Origin: Brachionus rotundiformis
Lineage: Eukaryota; Rotifera; Eurotatoria; Ploima; Brachionidae
Assembly (NCBI GenBank): GCA_016802295.1
Contig: JAESIW010000138.1
Location: forward strand, 1,960,897 to 2,024,896
Direction: 5' to 3'
Length of the DNA: 64,000 nucleotides
Position numbers and translations under genes: made by a program. The notes beneath the pieces are model-generated. The model saw nothing but the letters and a program-made list of their open reading frames with translations. It made no database searches and was not told the DNA's origin. The first letter of the stretch is position 1; the number at the start of each line of letters is the position of its first letter. Below, piece after piece: positions 27,501 through 36,236 of this stretch.

Positions 27501-28048
27501 CCTTTGCTGAAATAGCCGAGCCAGTTGAGGCAAAAAATTTGTTCTCCAGGCCCGGACCGCCACTAGGACCGGTCACTATTACAAACATTACACGTGAGAC
27601 TGTTGATGCGTCTTGGCACGCACCTCGAAACACATGCTCGCCTGTGCTGAGCTACTTTGTGGAAAAGAAGGATATAAGAGAAAATATTTGGATCAAGGTG
27701 GCCAGAGTTGATCCGGATGTTAGATCATTGAAGATAATTAATTTGGTAGAGGGCCGTGATTATGAGATTAGAATCTCGGCTGAAAACGAGCATGGCAGAT
27801 CTGATCCACTTTACAGTGACAAATTTAGACCCAGTCGTTTGTACGAGCTGAGTCCCAGTGCCAATACGCCATGGATTAATTTAACCAATGCCAAGCCGTA
27901 CATTGATGAGCTTTATATTACACAAGAGTTGACTCGTGAGGAGTACTTCTTTAGAGTTTTTGCTGAGGATTTATTGTCCACTGTTTGGGAGTCAATTAAT
28001 TTTGCTGATTTGGAAAATGTGAACAATCAGTATAGATTTGATTTTTAA
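1..28048 (+). CDS. Giant titin/twitchin-like sarcomeric protein, 3' part (5' end outside window)
   Basis: This gene encodes a giant muscle scaffold or spring protein of the titin/twitchin superfamily, expected along sarcomere filaments. The window enters it inside a Pro/Glu/Lys-rich repeat. About 62 Ig domains follow, recognised by the core W(F/Y)K(D/N)G motif and the closing DxGxY motif. About 20 Fn3 domains follow, marked by PP..GG.PITGY and the AEN motif. Introns inferred: 885-941, 1233-1286, 1396-1444, 1627-1675, 2534-2588, 2874-2930, 3222-3276, 3562-3630, 7120-7230, 8692-8758, 10262-10319, 13095-13148, 15648-15840, 18889-19255 and 23532-23870. Nearly all are phase 1. Several exons exceed 2.5 kb. 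A sequence gap and a duplicated exon interrupt 19256-20835. The stop codon is at 28046-28048. No protein kinase domain is present before the stop or downstream, unlike twitchin, projectin and vertebrate titin. It resembles kinase-less giant Ig/Fn3 proteins such as Drosophila Sallimus in that respect; exact orthology is open. Confidence 0.93.
704..1236 (+). repeat. Intragenic duplication, copy A (pairs with 2693-3225)
   Basis: About 533 bp covering most of one Ig domain, the intron 885-941 and the next Ig domain is almost identical to 2693-3225, offset about 1989 bp. Even the short introns match with only a few substitutions, so the event is recent or maintained by conversion. Both copies start inside the Trp motif (WFLNGKELTAKDNV) and end at the intron donor after LVVQ. 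Confidence 0.93.
2693..3225 (+). repeat. Intragenic duplication, copy B (pairs with 704-1236)
   Basis: Second copy of the two-Ig segment in the titin-like gene, with intron 2874-2930 matching intron 885-941. Upstream of the Trp motif the two copies are unrelated: copy B has a normal Ig N-terminal half, whereas copy A has a poorly conserved one after the PEVK region. This suggests copy B is the source and copy A the transplanted segment. Confidence 0.93.
11466..11870 (+). other. Non-Ig charged linker in the titin-like protein
   Basis: About 130 residues rich in Lys, Asp, Glu and Pro separate Ig domain ~35 from the next Ig-like domain. They contain GPDWGKLKKGGPGY and repeated short charged stretches (EKPVEKERSPF). 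No Ig core motif is present, so the segment is probably disordered. A second short acidic Pro/Glu linker (EPEPEPEPEPEP) lies at about 12535-12575. Function unknown; such unique inserts in titin-like proteins are often binding or phosphorylation sites. Confidence 0.6.
11871..18680 (+). other. Tandem Ig array 2 (about 23 domains) of the titin-like gene
   Basis: A second array of about 23 Ig-like domains with a distinct consensus: each begins with a (V/L)xxLxD motif and has a shorter core, for example VKWFKDGEPIEPD or DVQWYKDGLQVTPD. Spacing is tighter than in array 1. The exons 13149-15647 and 15841-18888 each encode 9-10 domains without an intron. The shift of consensus implies that the array grew by its own tandem duplications. 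Confidence 0.82.
19068..19631 (+). repeat. Gap-flanking duplicate, left copy (intron + Fn3 exon)
   Basis: This 564-bp segment holds the end of the intron and the start of the exon at 19256. It is repeated at 20272-20835 with only a handful of differences. It ends exactly at the first N, and its partner starts exactly after the last N. That pattern suggests two overlapping contig ends that were scaffolded instead of merged. If real, it would be a tandem exon duplication truncated by the gap. Confidence 0.9.
19632..20271. other. Assembly gap (640 N)
   Basis: A run of 640 undetermined bases inside the Fn3 region of the titin-like gene. The sequence on both sides is the same 564-bp stretch, so the gap may contain nothing new. 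See the flanking repeat entries. Confidence 1.
20272..20835 (+). repeat. Gap-flanking duplicate, right copy
   Basis: Partner of 19068-19631 with offset 1204 bp. The exon starting at 20460 continues uninterrupted to 23531, so this copy is probably the complete allele or contig. Differences are few: for example ACACCAACAAGCTGCACAG on the left against ACATCAACAAGCTGTAGAG here, and small intronic changes. That level is compatible with heterozygous haplotypes. Confidence 0.9.
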
Positions 28049-28281
28049 ATAATGATAATTAAAATTCTGTTCGTTTTAATCTATTTGATTTAGTTTATCT
28101 ATTTTTTCTTCTTGTTTTTAAAATTAAAATATTTATTTAAAATAATGCCCTTTGATTTAATTTTAGCTAAATTTGAACTAATAATTTTAATAGTTTTATT
28201 CTAATTTTTAATTTAATACTTTAACTTTAAAAAATAAATAATTTTAAAAAATTTTTTATTGTTTTTTTTTTTAATTTGACC

Positions 28282-28506
28282 ATAAACCAAGCCGCTTTTA
28301 CCAAAATAAATCTTACTCAAAATGTTTAAGTCTATCTACAGATGGTAAACTGGACAATAAAAATTTTTATTCACAAATTTTTATTCTTTTTAACTACCAA
28401 TAGATAAAAAATTGATTTATTCATTTAATATCTATGCATTATTAACTAGGATTGAGTTTTCTCTTCTATTAGGTCTATTATCAGCTAATTACTTTATAAG
28501 GCTATG
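28282..28506. repeat. Dispersed ~225-bp repeat, copy 1
   Basis: Shares clear similarity with 32613-32840 in the same orientation. The best-conserved part runs from AACCAAGC.GCTTTTACC to ACAGATGGTAAACTGGACA (about 75 bp with few differences). Similarity then weakens through TTAATA.C, CAGCTAAT and AAGGCTAT/AAAGCTAT blocks. There is no coding potential. It is probably an old non-autonomous transposon or LINE segment; the ends could not be defined. Confidence 0.75.
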
Positions 28507-28629
28507 GCTATTTATCAACATAATATTGTAATAATTAGTTTTTATTATTTTTGGTTACAAATGAATTTCAGTCAGCTTATTGATCGATTAATAAACTATA
28601 TTTATTTTATAATTTTTTATTTCATTTCA

Positions 28630-28960
28630 AATGAGCTTTAATAAATTAATTATTAATTGTATAAATATAAACAAACGAGTCAAGACACTTGAATGTCTTA
28701 TACTTGAAGGTATTAAAATTGAAGTTATCACGAAATTTAAGCTACTTGGAGTCACTCTTGATTCTTAATTATTTACTTTCACAAATCTAGTATACAAAGA
28801 CTTGCTAATTGTTATTATCTTTGTTTATTTAAACTGTTTTATTTTAAGTTTTCATCTGATGATCCTATTGTTATTAATGATTACTTAAAAAAATTTAAAC
28901 TTTTTAAACAAGAATCAACTTATTGAAATAGCTTCACAGCGGAAAGTTGGTGAATCAACT
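28630..28960 (+). pseudogene. Decayed LINE (non-LTR retrotransposon) reverse-transcriptase fragment
   Basis: Frame-by-frame reading gives a stretch with EGIKIEVITKFKLLGVTLDS followed by a stop, then LFTFTNLVYKD. Further on, in another frame, INDYLKKFKLF appears. The block (K)FKLLGVT(L/I)D.KL.F is the familiar C-terminal part of the non-LTR reverse-transcriptase domain, and the second block resembles the region just after it. Stops and frameshifts show the copy is dead. The family (CR1, jockey or RTE-like) cannot be assigned from this remnant. Confidence 0.72.
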
Positions 28961-29204
28961 CTTGGATTTTTTTTTACTAAAAAATTAAAACCAAATTTAG
29001 TCTAAGAATTTTTTTTCTTAGTCCAAAACTTTTATTTATTTTTTAGTTTTTTTAGATATCATTTAATTTGAAATAATTGATTATTAAATACTAATTAATT
29101 TTTAAATAAAATTTTGTTAAATTAATTTTGTCTAAACCTACCATGTGCTCAAATGCAAATTTAAAAAGAAAAAAATATAATTATTCTTTATTAATGAAAA
29201 AAAA

Positions 29205-30011
29205 ATGAAAAATTCCAAGAGTTCAGAAGAAAATGAAAATATTGCCAAAAGACTTAAGACTGAGGAGTATTCATCTTGTAGCTCACAGTCAGAAAATGAA
29301 GAACAAGATGATGTAACATCAACTCTGCAACTTGAAAATGATTTAAAGACAAAAATCACCAAAAATCCTTTTGCCAAAAAGGAAGCAAAGCGTTTGATCG
29401 TTGTTTTGGAAAATGCCTGTCTTGAAACTGTGAAAGTTGGAAAAAACTACGAATTACTAAATTGTGACCGACACAAACAATACATTATTAAGTATAAAAA
29501 AGACCCTTCTCAGTGTAGACCAGATATTTTGCACCAATGTTTGCTAATGCTTTTTGACAGCCCATTAAACAGAGCCAATTTATTGCAGGTCTATGTTCAT
29601 TCACAAAAAAATGTGTTAATAGAAATAAACCCACAGACACGTATACCGCGTACTTTTGACCGATTTTCTGGTCTCATGGTTCAATTATTGCACAAGTTGA
29701 GCATTAGGGCGGCTGATACATCACAAAAATTGATCAAAGTCATAAAAAATCCCATCTCTGATCACTTGCCAGTAGGCTGTCCGAAATACACGATGTCTTT
29801 TCATGCTGAAAAAGTGGTCAATGTAAGCGAGTTTGCTCAAAATCATCCAAATGAGCAACCAGTTGTTGTGGTCATCGGTGCCATGGCAAAAGGATCTGTT
29901 GATGTGGACTATACAGATAAAATGTTGTCTATATCCAACTATCCTCTATCGGCTGCTATAACATGCTCCAAATTCTGCACTGCTTTCGAAGATAAATGGA
30001 ACATTTTATAA
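29205..30011 (+). CDS. EMG1: Ribosomal RNA small subunit methyltransferase NEP1 (EMG1)
   Basis: NEP1/EMG1 is a SPOUT-family methyltransferase. It N1-methylates a pseudouridine of 18S rRNA (the hypermodified helix-35 base) and is needed for 40S subunit biogenesis in the nucleolus. This single-exon gene encodes 268 residues. An acidic/Ser-rich N-terminus (1-55) is followed by the conserved domain with KRLIVVLENACLETVK (62-77), RPDILHQCLL (105-114), DSPLNRANLLQVY (118-130), IPRTFDRFSGLM (147-158), and the C-terminal knot motifs GAMAKG (225-230) and SISNYPLSAAITC (242-254). Length and motif order match the family. A four-codon upstream ORF overlaps the start codon. An AATAAA follows the stop within 15 bp. 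It is followed on the same strand by NOP58, another ribosome-biogenesis gene. Confidence 0.97.
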   Translation: MKNSKSSEENENIAKRLKTEEYSSCSSQSENEEQDDVTSTLQLENDLKTKITKNPFAKKEAKRLIVVLENACLETVKVGKNYELLNCDRHKQYIIKYKKDPSQCRPDILHQCLLMLFDSPLNRANLLQVYVHSQKNVLIEINPQTRIPRTFDRFSGLMVQLLHKLSIRAADTSQKLIKVIKNPISDHLPVGCPKYTMSFHAEKVVNVSEFAQNHPNEQPVVVVIGAMAKGSVDVDYTDKMLSISNYPLSAAITCSKFCTAFEDKWNIL

Positions 30012-30837
30012 AATTTTAAATAAAAAATTATAAAAAATTTTAAAGAATTTTTTAATTTTATTATTTTTATTCCTGTTTTTTATATCAGTTAAAAAATGCT
30101 CTCTTTGGCAAATTTGTTTATGATAGACAAAATTTATTAAGATTATACCAAAATTTAATTTTATTCACAAAATTTAAAATATAAAATTTTTATAATTTGG
30201 TCACATTTATTTGACAGAGCCAATATCGTCTTTTGACCATTTTTACACCACATTTTTGGCAAATAATCTGAAACTCTTCTTATTATATCCAATAGATATT
30301 GATTAACAATAAAGAACATTTACTAAAGGGCCTAATGTTTTGTTTTTAAGCTAAATTTAAATTAAAAGAATAAGAGACATGTGATTAAGTACATTACCAA
30401 GTGTAAAAAAACAAATGTAAAATGAAGCATATTAATTTATGCATGTCTGGTAACATTGGTCCAACCTTGGTCTCTTTGAAGCCGAATAACGCAATTAATA
30501 AGTTTATAAAGTTTATTTTTACTTTAAATTTAAATCAAATTCTAAACAAAATTAAGCATAGTTTTGCGTTTAGTATAAAATAAAAAAGCATGTTTAAAAA
30601 TTAAAAATTAACCCTTTTTTAAAAATAATTTTGCATTCACTCTTCTAATAAACATATATTCTATCATATATAGATCTTTTTAACCAAAAAAAAATAAAAA
30701 AAAAAATATTAAAAAAAAAATAATAATAATTTTGTTCATTTTTTGAACAATTTCAAAACAAAAACTAAAGATCCACGAGTTTAGAGAGAGGAAAAAATTA
30801 AAATTTAAAAACTATTTTATATAAACTAATTTAGAGA
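30012..30837. other. EMG1-NOP58 intergenic region
   Basis: About 825 bp of AT-rich sequence with long A runs near 30685-30725. I see no ORF, tRNA or recognisable repeat. A more mixed stretch just before 30838 (around GATCCACGAGTTTAGAGAG) is probably NOP58 promoter or 5' UTR. Confidence 0.5.
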
Positions 30838-32259
30838 ATGCTAGTTTTGTTTGAGACAGCCGCCGGCTACGCGGTATTCAAGCTACTTAACGAAAAAAAG
30901 CTCCAAGAAACAGACAATCTCTACTTGGACTTTCAGACACCAGAAAAAGCCAGCAAACTACTACAACTACAACACTTTCAAAAATTTGATGACACCACAA
31001 TCGCTTTGGCAGCCATAACAGGCTCGATTGAGGGAAAAATTCCCAAACCACTGAAAAAACTGCTCAAAAAGATCTCCGATGACGAGCAAGAAACTTTGCT
31101 GGTCGCAGATGCCAAATTGGGAAGTTCAATAAAGGAAAAATTCAACATAAACTGTGTCAGCAACAATAATGTACAGGACTTGATGCGGCTGATTCGTGGC
31201 CAAATGGAAAGTCTCATCAAAGTGCCAGAGAAGGAAATAGCTGCCATGAGAATTGGTCTGGCGCACAGTCTGTCCCGCTACAAGCTTAAATTCTCGCCGG
31301 ACAAAGTCGACACCATGATTGTACAGGCCATCTCGCTTCTAGACGATTTGGACAAAGAGCTAAACAATTATATCATGAGATGCAAGGAGTGGTATGGTTG
31401 GCACTTTCCAGAATTGTCCAAAATAATCCAGGACAACATAGCTTATTGTAAGACCATAAAAAAAGTCGGCTACAAAACAAACGCGGTCAAAACAGAGCTC
31501 AACGACATACTGCCCGAAGATGTTGAGCGAAAAGTCAAAGAGGCAGCCGAGGTGTCCATGGGCACAGAGATATCCGAGGAGGATTTGTCCAATATAACAA
31601 ATTTGTGCGACCAAGTGCTAGAGATATCCGACTACAGGAACCAATTGTATGAGTATTTGAAGAATAGAATGATGGCCGTGGCGCCAAACTTGACCGCTTT
31701 GGTAGGCGAGCTGGTCGGCGCCAGGCTGATTGCCCACGCCGGATCTTTGCTCAACTTGGCCAAGCATCCGTCTTCAACTGTGCAAATACTCGGCGCTGAG
31801 AAAGCGCTCTTTAGAGCTATGAAAACAAAACATGATACTCCAAAGTATGGTCTGATCTACCACGCTAGTTTGGTCGGTCAATCGGGCGCCAAGTACAAGG
31901 GCAAGGTGTCAAGAATGTTGGCCGCCAAGGCGGCTCTGGCCATTAGGGTTGACGCCCTAGGCGAAGACAGTAATTGTAGCATGGGAGTAGAGCAACGTGC
32001 TGTGCTTGAGAAGCGTCTACAACAGCTCGAGCAAGGAATTGTAAGTTTAGATAGTTTGAAAAAATAGAGATAAAAAGTAATTGGTGATTTTATTTTTAAG
32101 ATAAAAAAAATAAGTGGCACTGGTAAACAAAAGGCTAAGTTTGAAAAATATTCAATGAAAAGAGAGGCGCCGAGGGACGAGGCCAATGAGGCCATGGAAG
32201 CTGACGAGTCGACCATACCAAAGAGTTCGACTCATGGAAAGAAGAGAAAATTTGATTAA
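30838..32259 (+). CDS. NOP58: Nucleolar protein 58 (box C/D snoRNP core)
   Basis: NOP58 is a core protein of box C/D snoRNPs, which guide 2'-O-methylation and processing of rRNA together with NOP56, fibrillarin and 15.5K. Exon 1 (30838-32040) and exon 2 (32101-32259) flank a 60-nt intron (GTAAGT...TTTTTAAG) and give 453 residues. Visible features are the N-terminal MLVLFETAAGYAVFKLL block, a central helical coiled-coil part, and the NOP domain with GSLLNLAKHPSSTVQILGAE and GAEKALFRAMKTKHDTPKYG (about 319-338). The basic C-terminal tail ends GKKRKFD. The long Lys-rich KKE/D tail of vertebrate NOP58 is much shorter here. The start is chosen at the conserved MLVLFE N-terminus. Confidence 0.97.
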
Positions 32260-32975
32260 ATTTAGTTGAATTTTTTTTGCTATAATAATAATAAAAAATA
32301 AAAAAATAAATAATTTCTTTGTTGATAGTTTTATTTTTTGTTTTTATTGATATTGTTGTTTGTCAAATGGCTTTAATTGACCAGTAATAGAGTTATATGA
32401 AGAAATTTATTTTCTCTTTTGGAATTAATTCTTTAAATAAATTACATAATTTGATAAAATTTTTTATAAAAATTACTTATTACACACCTTAATGTATATA
32501 TCTAACCATTTTCTTATGTCAATTTTTTTCACAGTTTTGACAGCGGTAGCTTTGCTTGACATTAATCTGTGCCACTCACAATTGATTGGGAACTTGAAAT
32601 CAGCATTGAAATAATAACCAAGCGGCTTTTACCAAAATAAATCTTTCTGAAAATGTCTTAGTCTATCAACAGATGGTAAACTGGACAGAAAAAATTTAGA
32701 ATTTCTAATTCTTTTCGTTGTCTACTTAGTTGTCAACTTATACACTTTTAACAAAAAATATTATTCTATCAATATTTATTAAATACAAATTTGGTTTCAT
32801 CTTTTATCAGATTTAATACCAGCTAATGAATAAAGCTATAAATCTTAATTCTCTGGCTTCTATCATATAAATTAAATAAATTTTTTGTTTAAATTTTCAA
32901 AAAAAGATTATTTAAATAGTTAATTTCAACTTATTGTGTCAAATATAATTTTTATAAATATTTTTATCAAAAAAC
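32260..32975. other. Intergenic region with dispersed repeat copy
   Basis: Contains the NOP58 3' end with overlapping AATAAA signals near 32285-32310 and the dispersed repeat copy at 32613-32840. The rest is AT-rich and unremarkable. Downstream lies the 3' end of the oppositely oriented gene at 32976. Confidence 0.5.
32613..32840. repeat. Dispersed ~228-bp repeat, copy 2
   Basis: Same-orientation partner of 28282-28506, 4.3 kb away. It shares ACCAAGC.GCTTTTACC, AAAATAAATCTT, TTAGTCTATC and CAGATGGTAAACTGGACA, then weaker blocks. The level of divergence indicates old copies. Confidence 0.75.
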
Positions 32976-33664
32976 TTATGCAACACATTTTGTATTACAT
33001 CTTCCAGAACATTCCACATCATCTATGCATGTTCCAGTATTTCCATTAGGCTTTGTACATCTATATGGCGAAGTTTCAATTGTATCAATATATGGAGACA
33101 GACATCTTTTAAAATAAAATTTAAATTTAATTTTCATTAATTAATTCAGCAAATAATTACTCGCAAAGACCTGAAGAACCACATTGAGTTGTCTGGAAAA
33201 CATTTGAGCTATTAGTTATTCCAGTTACTGATGAACCAAAGCAATCTGAATCACTCAAACATGCCGAACCAACTATTCCACCTTTTAAAATAATTTTTTT
33301 TTCAGTATAAAAGATTTTGGATTTTGGGAAATTTTTTTTACCAATCGGTCCTGTAGTTTCAGCAGTTACAATGTCTAGAGAGGTTTCGGTAGTTAATATG
33401 TCAATAGAAGTTTCATCAGTCATTGTGTCTAAAGTAGTTGTTCTGGTTGTGGTAGTTAAAGTTGTGGTCGTTGAAGCATGGCATGATTCTGGAAAAGTTT
33501 TTGCTACATTTATCTGTTTGTAGTAAATAGTCATTATGCATCCTGAATTTTAATTGATTAATTAATTTTTTTATTTGAATTTATTTAAAACCTAATATTA
33601 GAAGAATCATTATTGTAAAATCAACTAATGTTGTGTATAGACAAACAGAAAGTTTAGATGACAT
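32976..33664 (-). CDS. Small Thr-rich, Cys-rich type II membrane or secreted protein
   Basis: Unrecognised gene with four inferred exons: 33664-33592, 33542-33342, 33281-33161 and 33105-32976. Introns are short GT-AG and the joined frame is open, giving 174 residues. The N-terminus carries one hydrophobic segment (about 13-34, VDFTIMILLILG continuing over the splice into CIMTIYY), which is a signal anchor or uncleaved signal. A Thr-rich low-complexity stretch follows (TTTTLTTTTRTTT and repeated TETS units), typical of an O-glycosylated stalk. The C-terminal module has about ten Cys (ACLSDSDC, CGSSGLCECLSP, CIDDVECSGRCNTKC). The topology recalls the two larger receptors at 42-50 kb, but no sequence homology is evident. 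Function unknown. Confidence 0.72.
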
Positions 33665-35361
33665 CTATTTAATTAAAAAATTGAAAAAAAAGCCATTTTA
33701 AAATCGATAATTAGCTATAAAATGAGGCTCAATTTTTTTAAAAATTAAAACTTTTAATTTATATTCTATTTGAATTTAAATAAAGAAAAATTTTATTTTT
33801 ATTTTTATATATTTTATTCACTTTTTAAAAATTAAAAATAACAATATTTAATGTAAGCTTTTGTTTTGATCTGATTGTTTTCAATACGATAAGAAAATAC
33901 TTAATTTTTAATTGAATTAAACAAAAATTTAGACTATTAGCTAACCATGTATTTATTTTCTCGTGCTTGGCAAACTTACGAAAGATATTAATAAACTATA
34001 GCTAAATTTGAAATTATTTTTTCTTTAATCAAATTGAATTGTATTTATTTATTCTGAAAACAATTGTTATTTTCTTTTATTTTTTTTTTGAATGTTAAAA
34101 ATTTCTTAGCCTGAGTTTTTATTGTTTTAATTTAAAGATAAAATAAGTTTTAATTCATAATAAATTTGACTTATATTTATTAGATATAATTACAGTGAAA
34201 TAGATAAATTTAACCTATTTAATTTAAAAAAATCGAATAAGATAAATAAATTATTTTGCAAGCTTGATAACCATGCTAAAAAAAGTTCCAATACTGCCAA
34301 TAGTTATGCCGCGGGGTTTCAAGTCGCAAGTAGCTGACTCTTTCGTCTTTTCTTCTTCTTTACTTCACACTTTGTTAAGATGTAGGATATCCATCTTGCC
34401 AATATCTCTATTTTTGGATCGGCAATTCTTCGGGTTGCCACATTTAGTTTATTCCAGTATCAAGCTGTCCGATTAGTGAAAAAGTTAAAATGGGCATGAC
34501 AGTTACACACAAGCTGTCTTTCAATTGATAATTGTCTGCTTCTGGTACCACCTGCAGGACTGGATTTGATGCAAATGTTTGACAATCAAGTATTACGTGT
34601 CCATGTTGAATCTTGTGCAGTTGAATTAGGTCGCCATGTCATTATCTGTTCTATAGAGTTGTCCAGCCCAGAATTTATCCTAGCCTTTCTGCATACTTTA
34701 AGTTAAGACTGTAACTCTGGTACTAATTTAGAGAGCGTTGCCAATATAAATAAGTATTTTAATGCAATTAATATCAATAAATTTTAAGGCAATTATTTCA
34801 ATTTTGATTAATATTTTTAATTAAATTGGTGAAAAATTATTAAATCAAAATTTTAAAATTGGATGAGCTACCAAAAGATTCTAGTTGTCACCGAGTCTGA
34901 GCTATTTTGGTCTATTTTTGGTATTAAATTAACCAAAATTTTCTTTTCTTTTCGACTGTATTTCAAAAACCTGAACAATGGTAAAGCAAGCAGATAATTT
35001 CATCTGGTAATTGCCAAATGCTTTCGCTTAAGAAGAAAGTGATCTATTTAAACCAAGTTTATCTTAACAAAATTTTGCTCAGAAACCAAAGACAAGCAAA
35101 AATTCAATTCTATATAGTTTAACAAACTAAAAATTAATTTTAATATTTATATACAGCTTAATGATAAATATAAGTAAATACGTGTAGCTTTATTTAAATT
35201 CTATCTAAATTTTGCTTCAAAGTCAATGTCAAAAAACTTGACAAATGTTCATTTATACTCGAAATAATACCACGAATACAACTTTAAATAGCTTTAAAAT
35301 AAAACCATTTTTCCAAAAATTATAATAAAAGACAGATTTGAAAAAAAAAAATCATTAAGAA
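33665..35361. other. Intergenic region with an unexplained GC-elevated island
   Basis: Mostly AT-rich. The segment about 34260-34740 is visibly richer in G+C and lacks poly-A/T tracts. It has no convincing ORF on either strand, and translations give only short broken frames. It may be an eroded transposon or an unspliced exon; no family could be named. A tRNA B-box-like string (GGGTTTCAAGTC) at 34315-34326 has no fitting cloverleaf. The remainder holds the SSR1 promoter. Confidence 0.4.
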
Positions 35362-36236
35362 ATGAAAATTTTTAATTTAACCCTATTTTTAATTGCCACA
35401 TTCTCATTTTCCCTGCTTTTTGCACCCATAGTTGTCAGGGCCGATGATGGTGCCGAAGATGAGGCTGATGAAGATGCAGTGATAAACGAAGAAGCCGAAA
35501 GCCCTGCTGAAGTATACCAATTTAAAAACTAGATAGAATAATATAAAAATCTTATTTTAATAATCAGAGTGAAGAGGAGACTGCCGATGAGCTGGAGCTA
35601 TCATCGCCTCATGTCAAGACAAACTTTTTGTTTGTGGAACCAGCTGAAGGAACCGATTTGCCAGCTGGACGCATGGTCAAAGTCTTGGTCGGATTTCACA
35701 ACAATGCAACCAGCGCATTCTTTGTAGAGGGAATAGACGCCTCGTTCAGATATCCACAAGACTTTTCCTACTACATTCAGAATTTTTCCTCCTTCAGATA
35801 CAACAAGGTTGTGGACGGTGACCGCGAGGCCACCTTCGAGTACATGTTCACTCCAAGCGAAGCCTTCTCAGCTCGCCAATTTGGTCTGACCATTAATCTG
35901 AGATACAAAAATGCCGAGGGAAGAGAGTACCTAAACACTGTGTTTAACGAAACAGTCAGCATTACCGAACCAGATGAGGGCTTCGATGGTGAAACATTTT
36001 TTCTCTATGTTTTTCTGGCCGCAATTGTGGCTCTTTTGGTCCTATTGGGCAAGCAAATGCTTTCATCAGTCACCAAAAAAGGTCGATCAAGCAAGTCAAG
36101 AAGCTATGCAGCGCCAACTTCATCAAATGAGGTCGACATGGACTGGATACCTAAGCACCATGTGGAAACACAAAAAAACTCGCCAAGAACTTCGCCAAGA
36201 CAGCGCGGCAGACAAACTGCTCAATCAAAAGAATAG
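35362..36236 (+). CDS. SSR1: Translocon-associated protein subunit alpha (SSR1/TRAP-alpha)
   Basis: TRAP-alpha is a single-pass ER membrane glycoprotein of the translocon-associated protein complex beside Sec61, aiding insertion of some signal sequences. Exon 1 (35362-35511) and exon 2 (35568-36236) flank a 56-nt intron; the product is 272 residues. Visible are a signal peptide (1-28, ending VVRA before DDGAEDEA), an acidic luminal N-terminus, the conserved luminal domain with FVEPAEGTDLPAGRMVKVLVG, NFSSFRYN (a potential N-glycosylation site) and TFEYMFTPSEAF, one membrane helix (about 192-212, FLYVFLAAIVALLVLLG), and a basic cytosolic tail with a PKHHVET motif. Length is close to the usual 280-290. 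Single-copy housekeeping gene. Confidence 0.96.

Larger units (their letters stand above)
18680..28048 (+). other. C-terminal Fn3/Ig region (about 20 Fn3, 4 Ig), no kinase
   Basis: Fibronectin type III domains with the hallmark PP..GGSPITGY(I/V)(V/I)E(R/M)R and the closing Y.FRV.AEN. Approximate order: three Fn3, two Ig (W motifs IKWYANETL and VKWYRNNEP), three Fn3, two Ig (VWKKGSRTL and VAWSKDNFK), then about 14 consecutive Fn3 from 23200 to 28000. The last exon (23871-28048) encodes only Fn3 domains and a short divergent tail ending NNQYRFDF. Counts were made by eye and could be off by one or two. Confidence 0.82.
28049..29204. other. Intergenic region between titin-like gene and EMG1, with repeat debris
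   Basis: AT-rich. It contains the 3' flank of the titin-like gene, a dispersed repeat copy (28282-28506) and a decayed LINE fragment (28630-28960), both annotated separately. The remaining roughly 240 bp before EMG1 is the presumed promoter and 5' UTR. Confidence 0.7.

Noticed and set aside
28049..29204. Search for a titin-type kinase domain downstream of the last Fn3 exon
   Set aside because: No glycine loop, HRD or DFG motif in any plus-strand frame; only repeat and LINE debris is present.
34305..34345. tRNA-like B-box string GGGTTTCAAGTC
   Set aside because: No A-box at the right distance and no acceptor-stem pairing could be built on either strand.
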